From contig JANYHF010000003.1 of assembly GCA_025359185.1 (NCBI GenBank), positions 1 to 63,182 of the forward strand: DNA of 63,182 nt. The letters run 5' to 3'. The position numbers were made by a program, and so were the translations under genes. The stretch's first letter is position 1. Each line of letters starts with the position of its first letter. This DNA is from Hyphomicrobiaceae bacterium. GTDB lineage: Bacteria > Pseudomonadota > Alphaproteobacteria > Rhizobiales > Hyphomicrobiaceae. The notes beneath the pieces are model-generated. The model had not been told where the DNA came from. It saw only the letters and a program-made list of their open reading frames with translations, and did no database searches. This document shows positions 8,241 through 25,343 of the stretch, piece after piece.

Positions 8241-9004
8241 AAGCTGTGTGGGCGCTGGCCCACGAGAGCGTGCATGGCGACCGCTGCGGCGTTCGACACG
8301 TTCAAACTGGCCAGCGCGCTCGACGTGGTAATCTTGCAGACGATGTCGCAATTCTCGCGGGTCAGCCGCCTCAGCCCCGTATCCTCGGCCCCGAGCATCA
8401 GTGCGACCGGGGTGGTAATCCGTTGTTTTTCCAGCGCATTTTCGCAATCGCTGGCAAGGCCGATGCGGAAATAGCCAAGCTCGGCCAACTGCTCCATGGC
8501 GCGCGCCAAATTGGTCACGATGGCCACCGGCACCAGTTCCAACCCGCCTGACGCCGCTTTGGCCAACGACCCGTCCAGGGGTGGGCTGTTGCGCGCAGTC
8601 ATCACCACGGCCCGGGCGCCAAAAGCCGCGGCGGACCGCAAGATCGCGCCGACATTGTGGGGGTCAGTGACCTGGTCCAGCACAACCACAAAGGGAATCT
8701 GACCGGGCTCTGGTGCCAAATCTTCTATGTTAACGTCAGGTAGCGCCGATGTCTCCAGCAGTGCGCCCTGATGGACGGTATCTCGCCCCAGTTCTATGTC
8801 TAGATCCTTGGGATTGGCCTGCTCTACGGTGAGCTTGCGGGCGTCGATAGCGTCCTTCATGCGGTTGCGCGCATTGTCGGTTAACCGCAGCCGGTGGACG
8901 GGGCGGTTAGGGTTACGTAGGGCTGCGTCTACCGCATGGATACCCCAGATCTTCACCTTGAGACCAGCGTCTGAGGACTGGCTCCTATCGCGTTTGCTGC
9001 GCAT
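8237..9004 (-). CDS. rlmB: 23S rRNA (guanosine-2251-2'-O)-methyltransferase
   Basis: A 255-aa SpoU-family RNA methyltransferase. Residues 15-90 are the substrate-binding L30e-like domain (VKIWGIHAVDAALRNPNR). Residues 100-250 are the SPOUT knot domain with LDQVTDPHNVGAILRSAAAF, LVPVAIVTNLARAM, LMLGAEDTGLRRL and SALASLNVSNAAAVAMHAL, the motifs that form the SAM-binding trefoil knot. It methylates the ribose of G2251 in the peptidyl-transferase P loop. Length and motifs are standard. The 328 bases between its start and tRNA-Tyr hold only a short direct repeat and presumably promoters. Confidence 0.9.
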   Translation of the reverse strand: MRSKRDRSQSSDAGLKVKIWGIHAVDAALRNPNRPVHRLRLTDNARNRMKDAIDARKLTVEQANPKDLDIELGRDTVHQGALLETSALPDVNIEDLAPEPGQIPFVVVLDQVTDPHNVGAILRSAAAFGARAVVMTARNSPPLDGSLAKAASGGLELVPVAIVTNLARAMEQLAELGYFRIGLASDCENALEKQRITTPVALMLGAEDTGLRRLTRENCDIVCKITTSSALASLNVSNAAAVAMHALVGQRPHSF

Positions 9005-9057
9005 TTTTCAGTGCCTGATCGTAGCGGATGAGTGGAAGAGGGTGATCATTCCGGTTC

Positions 9058-9091
9058 ATCCAGTGATGGTTCCGCGCAATCCAGTGATGGT
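9058..9091. repeat. Short direct repeat upstream of rlmB
   Basis: ATCCAGTGATGGT occurs at 9058-9070 and again at 9079-9091, eight bases apart. It lies 54 bases upstream of the rlmB start on the other strand. The 21-bp period (two helical turns) would suit a dimeric regulator, but this is speculation. Confidence 0.35.
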
Positions 9092-9332
9092 CCGCAGCGA
9101 TTTGGCGTCATCTGTGACCGGTCTTGGGCACCGGCGCCACCCCAATTTGCAGCCCGCGCGCTCCGTCAAGGAAAAACTCCCAAATCGTCTGGCTTTCCTG
9201 TTGACAGGCCGCCGTGAAGCACCGATATACAGCGCTCTGGTCCACGCTTTCTCGAAAGCGGGGCCTTTGTCTTTGAGCGACGCCACGGATCGGCACCAAC
9301 CGGGCAACTCCGGCGGGATCAACAGAGACTTC

Positions 9333-9417
9333 GGAGAGGTGCCCGAGTGGCTAAAGGGGACGGACTGTAAATCCGTTGGCTACGCCTACGCTGGTTCGAA
9401 TCCAGCCCTCTCCACCA
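9333..9417 (+). tRNA. tRNA-Tyr (GTA anticodon)
   Basis: An 85-nt class II tRNA. The GGAGAGG acceptor strand pairs with CCTCTCC, the anticodon loop is CTGTAAA, and there is a long variable arm, a GGTTCGAATCC T-arm and an encoded CCA (9415-9417). It is the first of a tRNA-Tyr, tRNA-Gly, tuf cluster. Confidence 0.95.
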
Positions 9418-9418
9418 T

Positions 9419-9441
9419 CCGCCTCGCCAAGGCTTCGGCGG
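9419..9441 (+). repeat. Hairpin following tRNA-Tyr, copy 1
   Basis: CCGCC at the left pairs with GGCGG at the right around an inner GCC/GGC pairing. An almost identical hairpin follows tRNA-Gly at 9583-9606. Together with flanking bases (CCATCC before, GGATC after) this looks like a duplicated tRNA trailer, perhaps a processing signal. Confidence 0.5.
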
Positions 9442-9507
9442 GATCAAGTGGAGTATCCTGCGAGCAGGAGGCATGACGCTGAAGGCGGTTATGAGATCAA
9501 AGAATTC

Positions 9508-9581
9508 GCGGGTGTAGCTCAATGGTAGAGCCGTAGCCTTCCAAGCTAATGACGAGGGTTCGATTCCCTTCACCCGCTCCA
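9508..9581 (+). tRNA. tRNA-Gly (TCC anticodon)
   Basis: A 74-nt tRNA. The GCGGGTG acceptor strand pairs with CACCCGC, the anticodon loop is CTTCCAA, the T-arm is GGTTCGATTCC and the CCA is encoded at 9579-9581. The outermost anticodon-stem pair appears to be a G-A mismatch, the only irregularity. Confidence 0.95.
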
Positions 9582-9582
9582 T

Positions 9583-9606
9583 CCGCCTCCGCCAAGGCTT
9601 CGGCGG
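9583..9606 (+). repeat. Hairpin following tRNA-Gly, copy 2
   Basis: The second copy of the post-tRNA hairpin at 9419-9441, with one extra base. It lies in the tRNA-Gly to tuf spacer and may mark the processing point between tRNA and tuf mRNA. Confidence 0.5.
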
Positions 9607-9727
9607 GATCGTATGGAGCAAGTCGACAGCAAGAGAAAAAAAGCTGGAGGCGGATGTCCCGCCGAAGCAGCAATCCCGCGAACCGGCGTTTCTGCACTGA
9701 AAACACCTGAAAACTGAGTGAAAAATT

Positions 9728-10936
<1,209 letters not shown>

Positions 10937-10947
10937 GAGAGAAGGCG

Positions 10948-11023
10948 GGACTGGGGACTCGGGACTAGCGACTCGTAGAAGCGGCCAAGTGCCACTCCTA
11001 GTCCCTAGTCCCGAGTCCCTAGT
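10948..11023 (+). terminator. Long inverted repeat after tuf, probable terminator
   Basis: GACTGGGGACTCGGGACTAG (10948-10967) pairs with 11004-11023 over 20 bp with a single G-T pair and a 36-nt loop. The arms are built of repeated GGGACT/AGTCCC units and belong to the same low-complexity family seen at 12373-12404 and 59039-59070. No T-run follows, so factor-independent termination is only possible, not shown. Confidence 0.5.
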
Positions 11024-11034
11024 CACGAACATAA

Positions 11035-11358
11035 ATGCTGGTTGTGACGACAAACGATCTGCCGGGCTACCGGATCACCAAACAGCTGGGCCTTGTCCGT
11101 GGGATTGTCGTCCGTTCACGCAGCGTTGTGGGAAATCTGGGTGCCGCCGTGCAGATCTTTTTCGGCGGCAATATCTCGGTTTACACAAAGCTTGCCGAGC
11201 AGACCCGGCGGGAGGCCTATGAAGAGATGACGGCGCAGGCCGAGGCCATGGGGGCCAACGCGGTGCTGGCGATGCGTTATGACGCCAATGAGATTGCAAG
11301 TGCGGTCACAGAGGTACTGGCGTATGGAACCGCAGTTGTGGTAGAGGAGGTGCGCTAG
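11035..11358 (+). CDS. YbjQ/UPF0145-family protein
   Basis: A 107-aa protein of the heavy-metal-binding-like UPF0145 family. It starts [20 protein letters not shown] and contains the family's signature helix [20 protein letters not shown] followed by [11 protein letters not shown]. Members form pentameric beta-rich rings; a firm biochemical role is not established. It sits between tuf and tRNA-Trp as a single gene and is not a usual member of this conserved cluster. Confidence 0.8.
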   Translation: MLVVTTNDLPGYRITKQLGLVRGIVVRSRSVVGNLGAAVQIFFGGNISVYTKLAEQTRREAYEEMTAQAEAMGANAVLAMRYDANEIASAVTEVLAYGTAVVVEEVR

Positions 11359-11398
11359 AGTGCGTCAATTCGCGCTTCGGCGATCTGTTGTTTGATTT

Positions 11399-11474
11399 AG
11401 GAGTGTAGCTCAATTGGTAGAGCGTCGGTCTCCAAAACCGAAGGTCGCAGGTTCGAGACCTGCCACTCCTGCCA
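11399..11474 (+). tRNA. tRNA-Trp (CCA anticodon)
   Basis: A 76-nt tRNA. The AGGAGTG acceptor strand pairs with CACTCCT, the anticodon loop is CTCCAAA, the T-arm is GGTTCGAGACC and the CCA is encoded (11472-11474). Its place directly upstream of secE is conserved in alphaproteobacteria. Confidence 0.95.
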
Positions 11475-11573
11475 AATAATAACGTTCAGAAAACATGGCA
11501 TATTCCTTCTGCTGGCGCAAGTTTCAGCAGCCTTCGCGACGACGACAGACTTCCCTTGGATCGGCACCGTTTG

Positions 11574-11768
11574 ATGGCAATTAATCCGTTCGAGTTCGTG
11601 CAGCAGACGCGGTCCGAGATCGCCAAGATCACCTGGCCCAGCCGCAATGAGACGATGCTGACGACCTTGTTTGTCATCATCATGGTGCTCCTGGCAGGCG
11701 CCTTTCTGTTTATTGTCGACCAAACGCTGAGCCGCATCGTGGCTTGGGTCCTTAGCTTTACGGCGTGA
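11574..11768 (+). CDS. secE: Preprotein translocase subunit SecE
   Basis: A 64-aa single-membrane-span SecE. The amphipathic cytoplasmic helix [20 protein letters not shown] (residues 8-27) is the conserved clamp around SecY, followed by a transmembrane helix at about 30-57. The start ATG at 11574 is taken because the protein then begins MAINPFEF like other short alphaproteobacterial SecE. The stop overlaps the nusG start (TGATG), indicating coupling. Confidence 0.9.
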   Translation: MAINPFEFVQQTRSEIAKITWPSRNETMLTTLFVIIMVLLAGAFLFIVDQTLSRIVAWVLSFTA

Positions 11769-12352
11769 TGACAACCATGCAAGCAACCCAAACCGGCCCC
11801 GGCGCCACCAGCACGATCCCAAAGCGCTGGTATATCGTGCACGCCTATTCGAATTTTGAGCGCAAGGTCGCCGAAGCGATCAAGGAGCGCGCCAGCCAGA
11901 ACGGGCTGACGGAGAAGTTTGAGCAAGTGCTGGTGCCGATGGAAGAGGTGGTGGAAGTCCGCCGCGGCAAGAAGGTGTCGAGCGAGCGCAAGTTCTATCC
12001 TGGCTACGTGCTGGTAAAGATGGAACTGAGCGACCGCACGTATCATCTCGTCAAGGATACGCCCAAGGTCACCGGGTTTCTGGGCGCCGACAACAAGCCC
12101 ATGCCGATTTCCGACGCTGAGGCGATGCGCATTCTGCAGCAGGTGCAGGAGGGCGTCGAGCGGCCGAAGCCCACGATCTCGTTCGAGGTTGGCGAGCAGG
12201 TCAAGGTCGCCGATGGCCCGTTTGCGTCGTTCAATGGCCACGTCGAAGAAGTGGACGAAGAGCGCTCGCGCCTGAAGGTTGCGGTGTCGATCTTTGGCCG
12301 TGCGACGCCGGTTGAACTGGAGTTTTCACAGGTGGAGAAGATCCCGTCGTAG
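11768..12352 (+). CDS. nusG: Transcription termination/antitermination factor NusG
   Basis: A 194-aa NusG. The N-terminal NGN domain starts [20 protein letters not shown] and includes [10 protein letters not shown] and TPKVTGFLG. The C-terminal KOW domain is near residues 140-190 ([20 protein letters not shown]). It binds the RNA polymerase clamp, suppresses pausing and links to Rho or S10. ATG 11768 overlaps the secE stop; an ATG at 11777 is an alternative that would shorten the unstructured N-terminus by three residues. Confidence 0.93.
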   Translation: MTTMQATQTGPGATSTIPKRWYIVHAYSNFERKVAEAIKERASQNGLTEKFEQVLVPMEEVVEVRRGKKVSSERKFYPGYVLVKMELSDRTYHLVKDTPKVTGFLGADNKPMPISDAEAMRILQQVQEGVERPKPTISFEVGEQVKVADGPFASFNGHVEEVDEERSRLKVAVSIFGRATPVELEFSQVEKIPS

Positions 12353-12372
12353 AAGAATAGGAAGTAGTCAGA

Positions 12373-12404
12373 GGGATTAGAGAGTAGGGATTAGGGATTA
12401 GGGA
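12373..12404 (+). repeat. TAGGGAT low-complexity repeat
   Basis: About four imperfect copies of a GGGATTA unit lie in the nusG-rplK spacer. The same unit in reverse orientation occurs inside the CDS at 59039-59070, and a related GGGACTA form makes up the stem after tuf. Confidence 0.6.
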
Positions 12405-12510
12405 AAGAAAGTTGCGCGTGGGAGGAGGATAGGGGCTTGCCAAGCCTCTGGAGACCGCACCACGCATCCGATAGCGAACAGGCCCATGACGGCCACGGAG
12501 ATATGGACAG

Positions 12511-12945
12511 ATGGCAAAAAAAATCGACGGTTACATCAACTTGCAGGTTCCAGCGGGAGCGGCCAATCCGTCGCCTCCAATCGGCCCCGCGCTGGGTCAG
12601 CGCGGCGTCAACATCATGATGTTCTGCAAGGATTTCAATTCAAAAAGCATCGCTGCTGGCCACGAGAAGGATACGCCGATCCCCGTCACCATTACGGTGT
12701 TCTCGGACAAGTCGTTCACCTTCATCATGAAGACGCCGCCGGCGTCATTCCTCATCAAGAAGGCCGTCAAGATCACGTCGGGCTCGCAGACGCCGGGCCG
12801 GGGCGTGGCTGGCAAAATCACCATGGCTCAATGCCGTGACATCGCCAAGATCAAGCTCAACGATCTGAACACGGCTGATCTCGATCAAGGTGCAAAAATC
12901 ATCGCCGGCTCTGCCCGCTCGATGGGTCTGACGGTGGAGGCATAA
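12511..12945 (+). CDS. rplK: 50S ribosomal protein L11
   Basis: A 144-aa L11 that binds the GTPase-associated centre of 23S rRNA. The N-terminal domain has the proline-rich switch [18 protein letters not shown] (residues 20-37), and the C-terminal RNA-binding domain has [19 protein letters not shown]. Length is normal. It opens the rplKA pair. The 158-base spacer from nusG contains the low-complexity repeat and presumably the promoter and leader. Confidence 0.97.
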   Translation: MAKKIDGYINLQVPAGAANPSPPIGPALGQRGVNIMMFCKDFNSKSIAAGHEKDTPIPVTITVFSDKSFTFIMKTPPASFLIKKAVKITSGSQTPGRGVAGKITMAQCRDIAKIKLNDLNTADLDQGAKIIAGSARSMGLTVEA

Positions 12946-12947
12946 AC

Positions 12948-13658
12948 ATGGCTGACAATGGCAAGCGCATCCGGACGGCGCGCGAAGGTATCGACCGCAC
13001 CAAGCTCTATGGCATCGACGAGGCCATCAAGATGGTGAAGACACGCGTCAAGTCGAAGTTCGACGAGACCATTGAAATCGCTATGAACCTTGGCGTTGAC
13101 CCGAAGCATGCGGACCAGATGGTGCGCGGCGTGGTCAATCTGCCCAACGGCACCGGCAAAACGTTGCGCGTGGCCGTATTCGCCAAGGGCGACAAGGCCG
13201 AGGAAGCCCGCAAAGCTGGCGCCGACATCGTGGGGGCTGAGGATCTGGTAGAAATCGTCCAGAAGGGCACCATCGACTTCGATCGCTGCATCTCGACGCC
13301 GGACATGATGGGCTTGGTTGGCCGCCTCGGCAAGGTGCTAGGTCCGCGCGGCATGATGCCAAACCCGAAAGTTGGCACTGTGACCATGAATGTCGGCCAG
13401 GCCGTCAAGGATGCCAAAGGCGGCGCGGTCGAATTCCGCGTCGAGAAGGCGGGCATCATCCAGGCTGGTGTTGGCAAGTCCAGCTTCAGCGAGAAGGCCA
13501 TTCTCGAAAACATCAAGGCGTTCTTCGACGCCGTCGCGCGCTCCAAGCCGTCGGGCTCGAAGGGCACCTATATCCGCCGCATCGCCATCTCGTCGACAAT
13601 GGGGCCAGGCGTGCGCGTCGAGCCAACCAGCCTGAACGGCGGCGCGACGGTGCAATAA
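12948..13658 (+). CDS. rplA: 50S ribosomal protein L1
   Basis: A 236-aa L1, the protein of the mobile L1 stalk. Conserved blocks are [53 protein letters not shown] and the C-terminal [17 protein letters not shown]. It starts two bases after the rplK stop. In many bacteria free L1 represses this pair by binding the rplK leader; the leader site was not identified here. Confidence 0.97.
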   Translation: MADNGKRIRTAREGIDRTKLYGIDEAIKMVKTRVKSKFDETIEIAMNLGVDPKHADQMVRGVVNLPNGTGKTLRVAVFAKGDKAEEARKAGADIVGAEDLVEIVQKGTIDFDRCISTPDMMGLVGRLGKVLGPRGMMPNPKVGTVTMNVGQAVKDAKGGAVEFRVEKAGIIQAGVGKSSFSEKAILENIKAFFDAVARSKPSGSKGTYIRRIAISSTMGPGVRVEPTSLNGGATVQ

Positions 13659-13664
13659 TCTGCC

Positions 13665-13693
13665 CCCTCTCCCCACGAAAAACGGGGAGAGGG
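13665..13693. repeat. REP-type palindrome CCCTCTCCCC/GGGGAGAGGG
   Basis: A 10-bp perfect stem (13665-13674 with 13684-13693) and a 9-nt loop, six bases after the rplA stop. It could terminate or stabilise the rplKA mRNA. A longer member of the same family is at 30307-30337. Confidence 0.65.
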
Positions 13694-13789
13694 AATACCC
13701 TGTCCGAGATTGTAGGTGTCCTGAAGACCGGACTTAAGCCCAACCGGGGCCTGCATGAGACGGGAACGGAGCGATATTTCGGGTTGACC

Positions 13790-13980
13790 TTAGCTTCGCT
13801 GGGGCCGTCCGGGGTCATCGGTTTGATCCTCGTAACGCCTGACCGGCTTGGTTCGCACCAAGCCGTTCGGGGGACAGGCACGTGAAGCGCCGTCTGGCGC
13901 GCCGGGCCTAGCCTTTGGCCAATGGGCGTGATGGACGGCAGGTGCAACCCGCGGGGTGCGGTAGGCAGCCTCCCGCAGAT
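13790..13980 (+). promoter_or_regulatory. L10 ribosomal-protein leader (autoregulatory RNA)
   Basis: The 337-base spacer between rplA and rplJ has the look of the conserved L10 leader: short GC-rich helices, for example ACCGGCTTGGTTC pairing near CAAGCCGTTCGGGG, and the GGCGTGATGG to CCTCCCGCAG segment just before the rplJ ribosome site. In known cases the L10(L12)4 complex binds this leader and represses rplJL. Boundaries are approximate; a covariance-model search would settle it. Confidence 0.55.
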
Positions 13981-13995
13981 ATAGGAGTGAGCAAA

Positions 13996-14508
13996 GTGGA
14001 CAAGGCCGAGAAGCGCGAGCTTGTCGCCGAGCTGCACAGCGCGTTCGCCAAAACGGACGTGATTGTGGTGGCCCATTACGCCGGTCTCACGGTCGCCCAG
14101 ATGACCAAGCTCCGCCGCCAGATGAAGGCGACGGGCGGCACGGTCAGGGTGGCCAAGAACAAGCTGGCGCGCCTTGCGCTGGCCGGCACGAGTTCGGAAG
14201 GCATTATCGAATTGTTCAAGGGGCAGACGGTTGTCGCCTTCTCGAACGATCCGGTCGGGACTGCGAAAGCAGCCGCGACCTTCGCCAAGGAAAACCCCAA
14301 GCTGGTGATCCTGGGCGGCGCGATGGGCAAGACCGTCCTTAATGCAAACGCCGTCAAGGCACTCGCCGAACTGCCGTCGCTCGATCAGCTGCGCTCGCAG
14401 ATCCTGGGTCTGATCCAGGCCCCTGCCTCGGCGATCGCGCGGCTCGTCAAGGAACCTGGCGCGCAAATCGCACGTGTCATCCAGGCGCACGCAGATCAGG
14501 CGGCATAA
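13996..14508 (+). CDS. rplJ: 50S ribosomal protein L10
   Basis: A 170-aa L10, the base of the L7/L12 stalk. The GTG at 13996 was chosen because TAGGAG (13982-13987) is then 8 bases away and the protein begins [14 protein letters not shown], the family start. Upstream in-frame codons would encode leader RNA. The C-terminal helix with [19 protein letters not shown] is where L7/L12 dimers bind. Confidence 0.95.
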   Translation: MDKAEKRELVAELHSAFAKTDVIVVAHYAGLTVAQMTKLRRQMKATGGTVRVAKNKLARLALAGTSSEGIIELFKGQTVVAFSNDPVGTAKAAATFAKENPKLVILGGAMGKTVLNANAVKALAELPSLDQLRSQILGLIQAPASAIARLVKEPGAQIARVIQAHADQAA

Positions 14509-14585
14509 GTCAACGAACCCTAGCCCTATGGCCAGCTTGGCCGGCGGGTTGTGAAACATCATATCGCTAACGAAAGACCGTACCC

Positions 14586-14957
<372 letters not shown>

Positions 14958-14976
14958 GTTTGTCTACGCCTGAACG

Positions 14977-15004
14977 GCCCGGTGGCGCTTTGGTGCCGCC
15001 GGGC
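14977..15004 (+). terminator. Hairpin after rplL, probable attenuator
   Basis: GCCCGGTGGCGC (14977-14988) pairs with 14993-15004 over 12 bp with two G-T pairs and a short loop. It has no T-run, and transcription must reach rpoBC downstream, so partial termination or RNA processing fits better than full termination. An rplL-rpoB attenuator is known in other bacteria. Confidence 0.55.
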
Positions 15005-15042
15005 TCACGCATGAGCGGCTGCAACCAGGGGTCGAGAGTACA

Positions 15043-15342
15043 ATGGACACAGTGACAAGTATCTGGAACCAGATTGTTGCGCAGATTCAAATGCATCCGC
15101 AGCTGGCTTGGTTTCTGGCTGTTGGACTGATTGCAGGCTGGATTGCCGGCCTCGTGCTGGGTGGCGGCGGTTTGCTGCGCAACCTGATCGTTGGCGTCAT
15201 CGGCTCGTTCGTTGGCGGCTATGTGATGCAGCTCACGGGTTATCACTTCCCAGGTGGTCTGCCGGAATGGTTGCAGCCGCTTCTGGCCGCGACGGCTGGT
15301 GCCATCCTAGTGGTTGTCATTGCCCGGGTTATCGCGCGCTGA
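15043..15342 (+). CDS. GlsB/YeaQ/YmgE-family small membrane protein
   Basis: A 99-aa protein with three hydrophobic segments and the glycine-rich pattern of the GlsB/YeaQ/YmgE (transglycosylase-associated) family: LAVGLIAGWIAGLVLGGGG, then LIVGVIGSFVGGYVM, then a C-terminal helix. The N-terminus adds about 25 polar residues and the middle loop is longer than in E. coli YeaQ. Function is unknown, sometimes stress-linked. Its position between rplL and rpoB is unusual, since these genes are normally adjacent. Codon use gives no obvious sign of transfer. Confidence 0.75.
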   Translation: MDTVTSIWNQIVAQIQMHPQLAWFLAVGLIAGWIAGLVLGGGGLLRNLIVGVIGSFVGGYVMQLTGYHFPGGLPEWLQPLLAATAGAILVVVIARVIAR

Positions 15343-15366
15343 GCTTCGAACAGACGTAGCGTCATC

Positions 15367-15406
15367 GGTGGGCTTCCCCTCGGATCAAGTCCGGGGTCAG
15401 CCCACC
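15367..15406. repeat. Palindromic repeat in the rpoB leader
   Basis: GGTGGGCT (15367-15374) pairs with AGCCCACC (15399-15406), enclosing CCTCGGATCAAGTCCGGGG, itself near-palindromic. The inner part resembles a dispersed repeat (CCCCGGACTTGATCCGGGG-like) common in alphaproteobacteria. It is in the 233-base spacer before rpoB; the rest of that spacer shows no gene. Confidence 0.6.
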
Positions 15407-15575
15407 CCACAAAAGCAAGACGTTTCACCCGAGTGCCGCAGTTTCGCGGCCCTGGGGTCAGACGTTTCAAGACTACGGGCACCCGCTTTGCCCGCCACAT
15501 CAAGACACGCGCCAACTTTTTCAAGCAATGAGGCCGTAGCGGCCGGTCCTCAGCGCCACACAAGGAGCAGCAGCC

Positions 15576-19739
<4,164 letters not shown>

Positions 19740-19756
19740 TGAACGGCGGCTTTCCC

Positions 19757-19881
19757 GCCCCACCCCTAGCCTCCCCCCTCAAGGGGAGGGGACGATGGGA
19801 CCGAAGGTTGGGAACATGCCGCAAGTTTCGCAATGCATACGCTAGGTCCTCCCTCCTTGAGGGGGAGGGTTAAGGTGGGGG
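19757..19881. repeat. Composite palindromic repeat (BIME-like) between rpoB and rpoC
   Basis: The left unit (CCCCACCC then CTCCCCCCTCAAGGGGAGGG) and the right unit (CCTCCCTCCTTGAGGGGGAG then AAGGTGGGG) are inverted copies of each other, each with its own short hairpin, about 60 bases apart. The same composite arrangement occurs at 52713-52830. It lies inside the transcribed rpoBC spacer, so its RNA could form a large stem-loop between the two cistrons. Confidence 0.7.
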
Positions 19882-19990
19882 GTACGCCGCAAGTTCGATC
19901 TTGCGATTGACGTATCCCCTCCTCACCAAGCGGCCCAAGATTTCGATTGAAAAGGTCCGGCACCACCCTGCCGCGATATGGAGAACAGCG

Positions 19991-24205
<4,215 letters not shown>

Positions 24206-24248
24206 AGGGCGGCAGGCTTCGCTGAAGGGGTCCGGCCCCTTTGACGCA

Positions 24249-24292
24249 CAACGGCCGCACCGGGGAACTGGCGCGGCCGTTGTTGCTTTCTT
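24249..24292 (+). terminator. Intrinsic terminator after rpoC
   Basis: CAACGGCCGC (24249-24258) pairs with GCGGCCGTTG (24273-24282), a 10-bp stem with a 14-nt loop, followed by TTGCTTTCTTT. It starts 44 bases after the rpoC stop. The remaining bases up to 24516 show no supported gene. Confidence 0.8.
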
Positions 24293-24516
24293 TGTGTTGA
24301 GCGCAAGCGGTGAGACCGGGGTCTGACGCCATTGCCTCTGCTTCTGGCGCGCTCGTCTGCGCTGCGGCGACTTCGCGCCGAACATGATCGGCATGCCGAG
24401 CCGGAGACAATCTGGCTGGATCTACCGGGCAGATTGCGAGATGTTAGCCGGAGGATAAGACACTCTCTGCGGTGATCGTGCCGCGCATGCCGCAGGGCGA
24501 CTTACGGTGGTCAGGG

Positions 24517-24670
24517 ATGCCTAATTTTCTCGAGTCCATCATTGCCCTCGCCGCTGCCGGCAATGTTCTGGCGTCGCAGCACTGCTATGCGCGCCTCAAC
24601 AAACGTGGTAACCGGCTATCATCCGAACCCGGTGGAATGGAGCGCCGATTTCAGGACGCGAACGACATGA
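24517..24670 (+). pseudogene. Internally deleted toxin-like (DUF4258-type) gene
   Basis: The frame from ATG 24517 reads MPNFLESIIALAAAGNVLAS then QHCYARLNKRG, like the start of a DUF4258-type protein (H-x-x-R-x-x-x-R-G). The end of such a gene, VTGYHPNPVEWSADFRTRTT plus TGA, is present in a different frame from 24608 to 24670. About 40-50 codons expected between the halves are missing and the joint is out of frame. The final TGA overlaps the ATG of the next gene. Family assignment is from memory of similar two-gene pairs in related genomes. Confidence 0.5.
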
Positions 24671-24885
24671 AGACCTCCAAATCCTTCGAAATGGTCCACG
24701 AGGGCAGCGTCGCTGCCAAGGTCGAGATCGACGTGATCGAGTCCGGTCACCCATCGGCGCTTTACATCTCTGCGGCCGGCATGCAGAAGCTCGATGCCGT
24801 CCGCCTCGCGCTCCGGCGGGGCGACCTCAAGGCCGCGACAGCATCAGCCGACGTGTTCATCATGGTGCCCGTCGCGGCGGAGTGA
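24667..24885 (+). CDS. Small antitoxin-like protein, orphaned partner of the broken upstream gene
   Basis: A 72-aa protein starting at ATG 24667 (MKTSKSFEMVHEGSVAAKVE, ending in a hydrophobic VFIMVPVAAE). A longer frame exists upstream, but that region encodes the remnant of the neighbouring gene in another frame, so the internal ATG is preferred. The segment KLDAVRLALRRGDLKAATAS is a helix typical of this family, whose members follow DUF4258-like genes with an ATGA overlap. An antitoxin role is inferred from the pairing only. Confidence 0.55.
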   Translation: MKTSKSFEMVHEGSVAAKVEIDVIESGHPSALYISAAGMQKLDAVRLALRRGDLKAATASADVFIMVPVAAE

Positions 24886-25014
24886 TCCCCCAATCTTTTT
24901 TCAAATAGTCGAGTAGTCAGATTAGCGCGCCCGGCGCACGAGACCAGTCGCAAACGGCGCCGTGACCCAAAAATCCAACACCGCCGGCATCGCCGCGAGG
25001 CGGCCTAAAAGGCC

Positions 25015-25185
25015 TACGACCTGACCGCCGTGCGCCAACCCGCCGCCCGGATGATCGAAGCGGCCATCGGCATCCTGCTCGAACAGATGGAGGACGGCAC
25101 GGCAAGGAAGCAGGCGGTGGTGCTGCCGGTGGAGCTGGTGGTCACCAGCCATAGCCACCGCACTGCCGGACCAGGGCGGCTTTGA
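25015..25185 (+). pseudogene. C-terminal remnant of a LacI-family transcription regulator
   Basis: The open frame ending at TGA 25183-25185 reads VRQPAARMIEAAIGILLEQM, then a short linker, then QAVVLPVELVVTSHS. This is the characteristic end of LacI/GalR effector-binding domains (TTVRQP, then LLL, then LPTELVVR). Nothing upstream encodes the DNA-binding or main sugar-binding part. Non-functional remnant. The following 158 bases up to 25343 show no gene. Confidence 0.6.
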
Positions 25186-25343
25186 CATGCTGCTGAACGG
25201 CGGCAGGCTGGATGCGCTTATTGGTTCTGTGTTGGGAGCAAAGGCCCTGAGAGCTCATGTCGCCGGACATCCGCGCGGATCACAGATAGACAACGCTTCG
25301 AGTCCCTTGGCGTTCAAATCCATCAAGCAGACGGCTGAAATCA

